Assembly (NCBI GenBank): GCA_030673645.1
Contig: DAOVIO010000165.1
Location: forward strand, 1 to 8,641
Length of the DNA stretch: 8,641 nt
Direction of reading: 5' to 3'
DNA from: JAGLSB01 sp023135955
Lineage (GTDB): Bacteria; Bacteroidota; Bacteroidia; Bacteroidales; GCA-2748055
Part shown: piece after piece, positions 1 to 6,442 of the stretch
Position numbering within the stretch: position 1 is the stretch's first letter
Layout: every line of letters begins with the position of its first letter
The notes under the pieces: model-generated
Databases searched by the model: none
Seen by the model: only the letters and a program-made list of their open reading frames with translations
What the model was told of the DNA's origin: nothing
Position numbers and translations under genes: made by a program

Positions 1-3
1 AAT

Positions 4-213
4 GAACCAGACTTTCCAAAAGTAAGGACGAGATTGCTTCAGTCGCCCTCGTACCTCGGGCTTCTTCGCAAAGACGGGGCTTTGGCAGCGCGGGGAGATA
101 AAAAAGTTGGCGGCTTTGCCTCCAACTTTTTTATCCCTGCTCCCAAGTAGATTTCGTCATTGCAACCGACGAAGGAGGTGAAGCAATCTCTTATTTTTGC
201 GGGTGCTGGATTC
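4..213. repeat. Long imperfect inverted repeat (MITE-like interspersed element)
   Basis: The two halves of this stretch are imperfect reverse complements around a centre at about 116. The best outer match is a perfect 12-base pair, GAGATTGCTTCA at 30-41 against TGAAGCAATCTC at 179-190. The outermost GAA(T)CCAG match lies at 4-10 and 206-213. Between the 12-mers and the apex hairpin the arms have diverged, with gaps. The element is clearly more GC-rich than the DNA after it. A 68-codon minus-strand reading frame crosses it (39-245), but the palindrome explains that frame better than a protein does, so I do not call it a gene. Intergenic repeats with a GATTGCTTC...GCAATGACG theme are, from general knowledge, common in many bacterial genomes. 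Membership of a named family is not shown, and no transposase or clear target-site duplication is visible. Confidence 0.65.
97..135. repeat. Strong hairpin at the apex of the palindrome
   Basis: Bases 97-114 pair with 118-135 around a TTT loop. There are 17 Watson-Crick pairs and one C/T mismatch (111/121). The stem has a GC-rich top (GGC/GCC) and an A6/T6 block lower down. If transcribed in either direction the stem is followed by a T-run only within the stem itself, so it is not a clean intrinsic terminator. It is better seen as the tip of the surrounding inverted repeat. It would fold very stably in RNA or as a cruciform. Confidence 0.8.
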
Positions 214-253
214 CTAAGATAGAACCATCTTTCAATAAGAATCAATGCATATT

Positions 254-276
254 TATATATATATATATATATATAT
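254..276. repeat. (TA)n dinucleotide tract
   Basis: An uninterrupted alternating TA run of about 11.5 units lies between the palindromic element and the FISUMP gene. Such tracts can vary in length by slippage and melt easily. It is over 110 bases upstream of the next start codon, so a promoter role is possible but unsupported. The rest of 277-392 is AT-rich leader DNA in which I see no clear promoter or terminator. Confidence 0.85.
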
Positions 277-392
277 GATTATGTAAACTAAATGTTAATG
301 TTCATAATCAATCTGTCATCTTTATAAATTTTTATATAAATTGACTGTTTATATTAGGTCAATCACGTTTATAATAATTGATATTTATAGTA

Positions 393-1076
393 ATGAAAAA
401 ACATCTCATTCAACTGGTTTTTATTCTTGCTTCTTCTTCCCTAATAATTTTAGACGGCACCTGCCAAAAAGTTAATAAAACAAAAGAATTTGAGGAGAAC
501 AATGAAACAAAACTCCATGATGAAAGAGATGGAAATAATTATGAATATGTTACAATTGGAAATCAAATTTGGATGACTGAGAATCTGAAGTACAAACCTT
601 CACCAAATAATGGAAATTATTGGGCATATAATAATGATGAAAAAAATATTGAAATTTATGGATATTTATACAATTGGGAGACTGCAAAAAAAGTATGTCC
701 AAATGGTTGGCATTTACCGAGTGACAATGATTGGAAAGAACTTGAAATTCACCTCGGAATGAGTAAGAGTGAGGCATATGATGTGGGTTATAGAGGAACC
801 AACGAATGTGCGAAATTAAAAGAAACTGGAACAACGCATTGGCAAGGTCCTAATACAGACGCTACCAATGAAGGCGGTTTTACTGCTCTTCCGGGTGGCG
901 GCCGCAGCGGAAATGGTCTTTACAACTTCATTGGTACCGGTAGCCGCTGGTGGACCTCTACACCGAACTCATCAGAAAGTGCCTGGGACCGGGGTCTGGA
1001 TTACTTTTACAAAGGTGTATACAGGGGCAGCTACAATAAGGGGATTGGACTTTCTGTGCGTTGTGTAAGGGATTAG
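393..1076 (+). CDS. Secreted FISUMP-domain (major paralogous domain) protein
   Basis: I choose the ATG at 393 (227 residues) rather than the upstream in-frame TTG at 378, because it puts a classic signal peptide at the N-terminus: MKKH followed by a hydrophobic stretch at residues 5-20. Cys24 follows D-G-T, a poor lipobox, so ordinary secretion is more likely than lipidation. From about residue 46 the protein matches the FISUMP domain: GNQIWMTENL at 56-65, then GYLYNW, VCPNGWHLPSDNDW, GGFTALPGG, and the terminal SVRCVRD. These domains occur in large paralogous sets of exported proteins in Fibrobacter and Bacteroidota. Their molecular role is not established, and a surface or extracellular role is inferred. 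No obvious Shine-Dalgarno precedes the start, as is usual in this phylum. The 3' third is much richer in GC than the first half (see findings). The gene appears to be a single-gene unit with 179 bases to the next gene. Confidence 0.9.
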   Translation: MKKHLIQLVFILASSSLIILDGTCQKVNKTKEFEENNETKLHDERDGNNYEYVTIGNQIWMTENLKYKPSPNNGNYWAYNNDEKNIEIYGYLYNWETAKKVCPNGWHLPSDNDWKELEIHLGMSKSEAYDVGYRGTNECAKLKETGTTHWQGPNTDATNEGGFTALPGGGRSGNGLYNFIGTGSRWWTSTPNSSESAWDRGLDYFYKGVYRGSYNKGIGLSVRCVRD

Positions 1077-1159
1077 CAACGAGTAATCACTGTATATTGA
1101 ATTTCTGCTTAATTAATTTTTCAAATAAATAATAAATCCTCACAAATTCTTAAATATAT

Positions 1160-1191
1160 TTTGTACAATTTAAATTGAAATCATATATTTA
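1160..1191 (+). promoter_or_regulatory. Possible Bacteroidota-type promoter for the MFS gene
   Basis: TTTG at 1160-1163 is followed after 20 bases by TATATTTA at 1184-1191. The Bacteroidota housekeeping sigma factor prefers TTTG at about -33 and TAnnTTTG at about -7, so this is a one-mismatch match with plausible spacing. It lies about 65 bases before the start at 1256. The region is so AT-rich that a chance match is quite possible. Confidence 0.3.
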
Positions 1192-1255
1192 GACTATCCG
1201 AAATAACTTTATATGAAGCCTATTGATAATTTATTAAACCCATAAATATTTAATC

Positions 1256-2590
1256 ATGGATCAGAATCATAACAAATTAAGATTGTTTATTGGTAGTTGT
1301 TTTGCACTTTTAGTAACCTCTCTGACATTTGCAATGAGAGCAAAAATTGAGGAAATTTTTGGCCCGGTCGAAGATGGAGGAATATTTGGAATGTCGAAAG
1401 AGGCTATCGGTTGGGCTTTTAGTCCTGCCTTCTGGGGATTTACAATTGCTATGGTTGTTGGCGGTTTTATCATCGACATTGTAAAAACAAAAACACTTGT
1501 GTGGACAGCATTTATTTTGCAACTCATTGGTGCTGTTATTTTTATTATGGCAAAAAATAAGGAAATGCTCTTCTTGGCCAATGTCTTTATCGGATTGGGA
1601 AATGGAAGTGTAGAAGCAGCCTTTAACCCCTTGGTTGCAACGCTCTATCCAAAGAATAAATCAAAAATGCTGAACAGATTTCATGTTTGGTTCCCTGGCG
1701 GAATTGTAATAGGAAGCCTGCTGGCATATTTTCTGATGGACAAAATGGATATCAGCTGGCAGATATATGCTGGCCTGCTCTTTATTCCATTGGCTATTTA
1801 TGGAATTCTCTTTCTTGGACAAAAAATTCCCGAAACTGAACGTGTAGCTAGTGGCGTGACCTATAAAGGAATGTTAAATGCAATAGGTGCTCCTTTTACA
1901 ATTATTATTTCCATGACTTTGATGATACTTCTTGCCATCAATGTATTTTCATTACCTGCAGGTTGGATGTACCTGGCTTTGATTGGTATTGTATCCGTGA
2001 TTTCCTTGATGGAAGCAAGATTAATTCACAAGGAAAGTGTTATTTTCCCTATCATGTTTACTTTTATGTTGCTGACTTCCTCAACGGAATTGGTTACAAC
2101 CCAATGGGTTAATGCTCTATTATCAAATGCTGGAGTTAGTCCTATGCTCATCCTGGCCCTCATAACTGGTATTATGGCTGTGGGACGTTATTTTGCAGGA
2201 CATCTGATTCACCGGATAAATCCTGTGGGCGTTTTACTGCTCTCATCCATTTTTTCTGCGATTGGTATTTATGCACTAAGCCTGTTCAATTCACCTGCAC
2301 TGGCTATAATAGGTGCAATATTCTTTGCAATAGGAGTTTGTTATTTCTGGCCCACAATGCTAGGTTTTACATCTGAGTATATACCCAAAAGTGGAGCACT
2401 TGGACTTTCACTTCTTGGTGGAGCAGGGTTCGTGTCTGTAGCTATGTTTCTGCCCGTTATGGGGCGCATTATGGAACTCAATAATACGAAGATTGCACTT
2501 CAAAGCATTGGAGTACTTCCTTTGATACTGATCATAGGATTTGCAATACTTTTTGTTTCATATAGAAACAAGAAACCTGTGGAATTATAG
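1256..2590 (+). CDS. MFS transporter, sugar-permease (FucP-like) type
   Basis: This 444-residue inner-membrane protein has about 12 hydrophobic helices in two halves, the normal length for a major facilitator superfamily carrier. Recognisable marks are GGFIIDIVKTK at 69-79 (the loop 2-3 motif A region, with a conserved Asp), GLGNGSVEAAFNPL at 113-126, FHVWFPGG at 142-149, TELVTTQW at 277-284, GRYFAGHL at 310-317 and the helix 10-11 region YFWPTMLGFTSEY at 363-375. The HxWFPGG and GxGNG patterns resemble the fucose/glucose/galactose permease branch, so proton-coupled uptake of a sugar or related small molecule is likely. The exact substrate cannot be read. The ATG at 1256 starts just before the first helix, and no Shine-Dalgarno is seen. 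It stands alone, with 340 non-coding bases downstream, so no sugar-catabolic gene supports the substrate guess. Confidence 0.9.
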   Translation: MDQNHNKLRLFIGSCFALLVTSLTFAMRAKIEEIFGPVEDGGIFGMSKEAIGWAFSPAFWGFTIAMVVGGFIIDIVKTKTLVWTAFILQLIGAVIFIMAKNKEMLFLANVFIGLGNGSVEAAFNPLVATLYPKNKSKMLNRFHVWFPGGIVIGSLLAYFLMDKMDISWQIYAGLLFIPLAIYGILFLGQKIPETERVASGVTYKGMLNAIGAPFTIIISMTLMILLAINVFSLPAGWMYLALIGIVSVISLMEARLIHKESVIFPIMFTFMLLTSSTELVTTQWVNALLSNAGVSPMLILALITGIMAVGRYFAGHLIHRINPVGVLLLSSIFSAIGIYALSLFNSPALAIIGAIFFAIGVCYFWPTMLGFTSEYIPKSGALGLSLLGGAGFVSVAMFLPVMGRIMELNNTKIALQSIGVLPLILIIGFAILFVSYRNKKPVEL

Positions 2591-2930
2591 ATTTATTGCT
2601 AAGTTTTAAAATGTTACTTGTGATAAATCCTTTATTTACTCAAAATAATCGTCTGATTGTTTAACTACCGGTTACAAATTAGGTTGACTATTAACCACCA
2701 AAAGTTTCAATCAAATAAAAAGGCCACAAGATAGCTAAGTGTTGTAACACAAAATTACTCATTCAAAAATAGTTGTATATTTACTATGAGAATGAAGTGA
2801 TTATGATTGGGATTGCATCCAAGTCTAAAATAATCGCCCTTGTGGAGTATATCGTTATGCCTATTAAAGTGTGTTAGTCCCTCAACAACCCAAAAGTAGT
2901 TCATAATATAAATGTTCACTATTATACTAA
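2591..2930. other. 340-base intergenic region with no convincing gene
   Basis: No reading frame here has support beyond being open. A 61-codon minus-strand frame (2755-2940) overlaps the next gene's start and resembles nothing I know. A short plus-strand frame (2803-2877) has a fragment, YIVMP, that faintly recalls IS200-type transposases but lacks the rest. A small palindrome, GTGTT-GT-AACAC, lies at 2739-2750, and TATATTTA lies at 2776-2783 without a well-spaced upstream TTTG. The promoter of the decarboxylase homologue should lie here but I cannot place it. No intrinsic terminator is evident after the MFS gene. Confidence 0.6.
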
Positions 2931-4088
2931 ATGGCCACAATAAATTTCAAAAGAATTGCTAAGCAATTTGGAACACCTCTTTATATTTATGAAGCTGAAA
3001 GGATCAAAGAGAATCTTTCTAAAATTATAAATTTTGCAGCTTATCCAAAAAGCAAAATTTATTTTGCAGCTATGTGTAATAATCAACCTGAAGTTTTGAA
3101 AATAATTAAGGATCAGGGGGTAGGAATCCAGATAAATTCAGAACACGAATTATACTTGGCTAAAAACGCAGGTTTTATTTCTTCAGATATTTCTTTTACT
3201 TCTACAGGAATTAGCAAAGAGCTGATGAAAAAACTAATAGAAGAAAGTATTGAAATAAACCTGGATTCTGTAGAGGAGGTAGAAAAGTTTTGTACTTTAA
3301 TAAAAAATAAAAGTTTTGGTATAAGAGTAAAAATAGATAAAAAGATAAAAATAAACTCAAATGAAGCTACCAACTTTTCTTCAGATTCTAATGTGGGAAT
3401 ACAAGAAAGAGACTTTAACAAAATAAAAAATCTCTCAAAAAAAACTGGCAATAAAATTACAGGAGTTCATGGGTATTTGGCATCTAACCTTATTGACACA
3501 AAACCTTTTTTTGAGTTTGGAAACTTTTTGGTTTATATTGCTTCTGAATTCCCTGACTTAGAATATGTTAATTTTAGTGGAGGTTTTGGAGTTAAATTTT
3601 CTGAAAAAGAGAAGGATTTTGATTTTGAAAAAGTTTTGCAATATTATTCCTCTTTGCTGCACAAACTCTCCAAAACTTTCAAGAGAGAAATTATTCTAAA
3701 AATAGAACCTGGAAGGACCATAATGGCTGATGTAGGATCTTTAATAGTTAGAATTACTAATATCAAGAACCTGAATCCTGAAAAATCGGAAATTTCAGTT
3801 GACGCAGGTTTTGCAGAACTTGCAAGACCAAAAATTTATAATGCTTATCATAAGATTGAAAACTTGGAGAAAACAGGAACAAAAAGAAAGGTTTATGATA
3901 TAAGAGGCAACACTGCTCTGCAAAACGATTTCCTGGGGCAAAACAGAACATTAGAAGAGGTAAGAGAGGGCGATTATCTCTTAATAAATAAAGTGGGAGC
4001 TTATGGGATTGTTATGGCTTCTGGATTTCCAGGGAAGGAATTACCCAAACAAATACTAATAAATAAAGATAATATAGATATATTATAG
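2931..4088 (+). CDS. Fold-type III PLP decarboxylase homologue (LysA-like) lacking the PLP lysine
   Basis: The 385-residue protein has the full architecture of diaminopimelate/ornithine-type decarboxylases, a TIM-barrel followed by a beta-domain. It opens with FGTPLYIYE (13-21). It keeps INSEHELYLAKNAG (68-81), INLDSVEEVEKF (109-120), SGGFG (216-220), the phosphate-binding EPGR (259-262), VDAGFAELARP (290-300) and GAYG (356-359). The catalytic positions are changed. The usual YAVKAN lysine that forms the Schiff base is Met48 in YFAAMCNN (44-51). The HxHxGS motif reads HGYLAS (180-185). The C-terminal GPxCESxD motif reads GNTALQND (326-333), so the catalytic Cys is Ala and the Glu is Leu. Length and fold are otherwise intact, with no frameshift. 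It may be a non-catalytic homologue or an enzyme with altered chemistry, and canonical lysine biosynthesis is unlikely. The ATG at 2931 places GTPLY at the usual position near the N-terminus. Codon use is noticeably AAA/ATA-rich. Confidence 0.85.
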   Translation: MATINFKRIAKQFGTPLYIYEAERIKENLSKIINFAAYPKSKIYFAAMCNNQPEVLKIIKDQGVGIQINSEHELYLAKNAGFISSDISFTSTGISKELMKKLIEESIEINLDSVEEVEKFCTLIKNKSFGIRVKIDKKIKINSNEATNFSSDSNVGIQERDFNKIKNLSKKTGNKITGVHGYLASNLIDTKPFFEFGNFLVYIASEFPDLEYVNFSGGFGVKFSEKEKDFDFEKVLQYYSSLLHKLSKTFKREIILKIEPGRTIMADVGSLIVRITNIKNLNPEKSEISVDAGFAELARPKIYNAYHKIENLEKTGTKRKVYDIRGNTALQNDFLGQNRTLEEVREGDYLLINKVGAYGIVMASGFPGKELPKQILINKDNIDIL

Positions 4089-4166
4089 AAACTTATAGGG
4101 CTGCTCTCCACCGATTACAGGAGGAAATATTTTTACTTATGGCTAGAGGTAGCTTTCATCTGGTTT

Positions 4167-4295
4167 ATGAATTTCTACAAGGAAAACATTGAAACAAACA
4201 CTTTCCGAAACAAAAAAACAGAATATCAGATAACCGAGAAAAATGATGAGCGAAAGTATAAAATCAAATACAGCTGGGAGAAAATTTTATCTTAA
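4167..4295 (+). other. Open frame between decarboxylase homologue and operon; doubtful small ORF
   Basis: Reading on in the decarboxylase frame past its TAG at 4086-4088, there are 68 open codons before TAA at 4293-4295. The first ATG is at 4167 and would give 42 residues, rich in Lys, Glu, Asn and Tyr. The codons before that ATG spell a hydrophobic stretch, YFYLWLEVAFIWFMNFY. The frame overlaps the first 53 bases of the lipocalin-like gene. The decarboxylase homologue already ends where the family normally ends, so this is unlikely to be its true C-terminus. An AGGAGGA at 4119-4125 serves no well-spaced start: the nearest ATG (4139) gives only 17 residues in another frame. I regard coding as possible but unproven. 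The rest of 4089-4242 holds no clear terminator or promoter, though the operon's promoter must lie here or further upstream. Confidence 0.2.
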
Positions 4296-5076
4296 CAAAT
4301 GGTTTCTTGATTTCGTCGGAGAAAATGGAGAAACAATGATTTTCTATGCCGCAAAATTAAATTGGAACATGTTGGAGGTTCAATACACTAGCTGGTTAAG
4401 CTTTGACCCTGCCTCCGGTGTAAGTCAAACATCTCGATTCCGAAATATCAATATGCCAGTGAGTAAAAACGGAATAATATGCTGGAGTGATTCAAAATTT
4501 GGTGTGGAGGGCTGTTGGAAACCCTTAGCAACTCCGCTTAATGCTCGAATATTTGATTCCGAAGAAGGATCTGTAGATTGGAATTGTCATCAGCCCGCAT
4601 CCAGTGTAAGTCTGAAATTTAAAGATAGAACAATTAGAGGAATGGGTTATGCAGAACAACTTTTACTCACGGTTCCTCCATGGAAAATACCGATGGATGA
4701 ATTGCGTTGGGGCCGGTTCGGATCGAGTGAAAACCAAATGGTTTGGATTGAGTTGATAGCTGAAGAAAAGAGGCAATGGTTATGGCTGAACGGAGAAAAA
4801 ATAAAAAACTGCATAATTGAAGATGACAATATTCTTATTGCCGGGAAGAATATCTCACTGAAACTCGACAAGGATGTGGTGCTGGAATCTGAAAAAAAAA
4901 TATTATCGGTTGTCGAAAGTCTCGTTCGTTATTTGCCAGGAATTAATAAAATTATACCCTTAAAATTTATTATGGCAGAAGAATGCAAATGGCTAAGCAA
5001 GGGGATTCTCAAGAAGCGTGATGCAGTCATCGATCAAGGAACAGCAATACATGAATTGGTTAATTTCAAACCTTAA
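4243..5076 (+). CDS. Lipocalin-like (CrtC/AttH-type) protein, first gene of lipid/ABC operon
   Basis: This 277-residue protein has no signal peptide or membrane helix, so it should be cytosolic. It is rich in Trp and in alternating beta-strand patterns. Features that recall the two-domain lipocalin family of CrtC (carotenoid 1,2-hydratase) and AttH are the N-terminal KWFLDFVGENGE (19-30), WNCHQPASSV (113-122), GMGYAEQL (133-140), PPWKIPMDELRWGRF (145-159) followed by VWIEL (167-171), and a WLSKG...AIHELV ending (250-272). These proteins bind hydrophobic ligands, and some hydrate or cyclise isoprenoids. No CrtC substrate genes are present, so carotenoid chemistry is not implied. The assignment rests on pattern recognition without alignment. 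Start: ATG-ATG at 4243/4246 after an in-frame TAA at 4231. The ABC ATPase gene begins 5 bases after its stop, so the two are co-transcribed. A ligand-binding or modifying role for the lipid handled by the operon is inferred. Confidence 0.55.
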   Translation: MMSESIKSNTAGRKFYLNKWFLDFVGENGETMIFYAAKLNWNMLEVQYTSWLSFDPASGVSQTSRFRNINMPVSKNGIICWSDSKFGVEGCWKPLATPLNARIFDSEEGSVDWNCHQPASSVSLKFKDRTIRGMGYAEQLLLTVPPWKIPMDELRWGRFGSSENQMVWIELIAEEKRQWLWLNGEKIKNCIIEDDNILIAGKNISLKLDKDVVLESEKKILSVVESLVRYLPGINKIIPLKFIMAEECKWLSKGILKKRDAVIDQGTAIHELVNFKP

Positions 5077-5081
5077 TCAGC

Positions 5082-5681
5082 ATGATTATAAAAGCCGAAA
5101 ATATTGCCAAATCATTTAGTAAAAAAGTAGTATTAAGAGATGTTTCCTTTGAAATGAAAAGGGGCTCAATGTGTGGCATTGTTGGCGAAAACGGATCAGG
5201 GAAGTCTACACTTCTCAGAATTATTGTTGGAGAGTGGAAAGCCGATAGAGGAAAAGTTGCCATTGACGGCAAATTGGGGTATTGTCCCCAAAAGACTTTA
5301 CTCTTTTCTCAATTGACTGTTGATGAACACTTCCGATATTTTTCTGCTGCATACGGAATTGAAAAAGATAAACTGCTTAGCAGTTGCGAAGAACTGATGA
5401 ATCATTTCAATTTTAAAAAGTTCCGTAATGAAAAAATAGCTAACCTGAGCGGGGGAACCCAACAAAAACTTAATCTCTCGATTGCGATGATTCTTCAACC
5501 CGATTTACTTATTTTAGACGAACCCTATAATGGATTTGACTGGGATACATACCTGATGTTTTGGGATTACACTGACAAACTTAGAGAAAAGGGTTGCGCT
5601 ATTCTTATAGTTACTCATTTATTGAGCGAAAAGGACCGATTCGATAGAATTTATAAAATTGAAAACGGATATTTAAGATGA
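5082..5681 (+). CDS. ABC transporter ATP-binding protein
   Basis: A compact 199-residue nucleotide-binding domain with every key motif intact: Walker A GENGSGKST (35-43), Q-loop Gln70, signature LSGGTQQ (122-128), Walker B LLILDEP (142-148), a D-loop region GFDWDT (151-156) and the switch His179 in VTHLL. It is at the short end for the family because it has no C-terminal regulatory extension, as in ABC-2-type exporters. It should act as a homodimer on the cytosolic face of the membrane, powering the permease encoded next. Its TGA overlaps the permease ATG (ATGA at 5678-5681), giving translational coupling. The gap from the lipocalin-like gene is 5 bases. Export of a lipid or lipid-linked compound is inferred from the neighbours, not from this sequence. 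Confidence 0.93.
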   Translation: MIIKAENIAKSFSKKVVLRDVSFEMKRGSMCGIVGENGSGKSTLLRIIVGEWKADRGKVAIDGKLGYCPQKTLLFSQLTVDEHFRYFSAAYGIEKDKLLSSCEELMNHFNFKKFRNEKIANLSGGTQQKLNLSIAMILQPDLLILDEPYNGFDWDTYLMFWDYTDKLREKGCAILIVTHLLSEKDRFDRIYKIENGYLR

Positions 5682-6442
5682 GTACATATCGTATTTACAC
5701 TGGCCTTTACATGATTTTGAGGATGCTGGTCCGCCGAAGAATTGCACTTATTTTAATAGCAGTCATCCCAATCGTATTTCTTTCTATAGTAGAACTTACT
5801 ACTTCGGAAAAAGTACTGCCGTTTCGACTAGCATCCCTGAAGGAAGAAGTTTTTGTCAACATCGTTGAAAGGGGAATTTCTTTAATTTTCATTGCAGTTG
5901 CATCTGCTGGTTTTCTGGTTTCTTTTCTTGCGTTGAACCTCATTCAGAAAAACAGTGAAGTCAATCGGAGGCTGGTTATTTGTGGGTATCATCCCATTGA
6001 ATTACTAATCTCAATACTTCTCTCTCTCTTTTTAATGATTTCCTTTATAGCTATTTATGTTGGTTTTCTTACCTATGCCTTTTTTCCAATAAATCACCTT
6101 TTTGAATTCATAATCGGGTTGATGCTAATCGGCTTCGTTTATGGTTGTTATGGATTGGCAGTAGGTAGTGTAATAAAAGGTGAATTAGAGGGTATATTAT
6201 TGATTGTCTTGTTGGTAAACATTGATGCGGGTTGGTTGCAGAATCCTTTGTTTTATGCAGGGGCGCAAAACCAGGCTATAATAAAATTATTGCCAGCTTA
6301 TTTTCCCTCCCAAACAGCAATTATCGCTGCCTTTACAGATTATTCAACCACCAAAGCAAGCCTTTTTAGCCTTATATATGGCTCAGCATTTCTGTTGTTT
6401 TCTATAATTATTTTTTTCTTTAAAATGCGTATTAAAAAATGA
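5678..6442 (+). CDS. ABC-2-type transporter permease
   Basis: A 254-residue membrane protein with about six hydrophobic helices (roughly 21-40, 67-90, 107-132, 141-165, 170-187 and 228-249). A basic cytosolic N-terminal segment containing RMLVRRR (15-21) precedes helix 1. There is no substrate-binding-protein partner and no fused ATPase, which fits an exporter half-permease of the ABC-2 type that dimerises and uses the ATPase encoded directly upstream. A polar loop, GWLQNPLFYAGAQNQ (185-199), and LLPAYFPSQTAI (204-215) lie between helices 5 and 6, as in other ABC-2 permeases. Sequence conservation in this family is low, so the call rests on topology and context. It overlaps the ATPase gene and the following methyltransferase/Lgt fusion by ATGA at each end. 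Confidence 0.85.
   Translation: MSTYRIYTGLYMILRMLVRRRIALILIAVIPIVFLSIVELTTSEKVLPFRLASLKEEVFVNIVERGISLIFIAVASAGFLVSFLALNLIQKNSEVNRRLVICGYHPIELLISILLSLFLMISFIAIYVGFLTYAFFPINHLFEFIIGLMLIGFVYGCYGLAVGSVIKGELEGILLIVLLVNIDAGWLQNPLFYAGAQNQAIIKLLPAYFPSQTAIIAAFTDYSTTKASLFSLIYGSAFLLFSIIIFFFKMRIKK

Noticed and set aside
39..245. 68-codon minus-strand reading frame
   Set aside because: It lies on the long palindrome at 4-213. Such repeats generate accidental open frames, and nothing suggests a protein function.
341..375. TTGACT ... TATAAT as a sigma-70 promoter for the FISUMP gene
   Set aside because: The 23-base spacing is wrong for sigma-70, and Bacteroidota use a different consensus.
2739..2750. GTGTT-GT-AACAC palindrome as an operator
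   Set aside because: The arms are only five bases, nearly 200 bases from the next start, with no second copy. Chance occurrence is likely.
2803..2877. Possible remnant of an IS200/REP-associated Y1 transposase (IIALVEYIVMP)
   Set aside because: Only a few residues resemble the family, the diagnostic HxH does not follow, and no flanking IS structure is visible.
2755..2940. 61-codon minus-strand frame with NPNHNHF
   Set aside because: It overlaps the decarboxylase start and lacks recognisable motifs. The PNHxH resemblance to Y1 transposases is isolated.
4892..4900. A9 run in the lipocalin-like gene, with another A9 at 7117-7125 in the fusion gene, as phase-variation switches
   Set aside because: Runs of this length are expected in such AT-rich DNA (an A8 also occurs near 3437), and both frames are intact.
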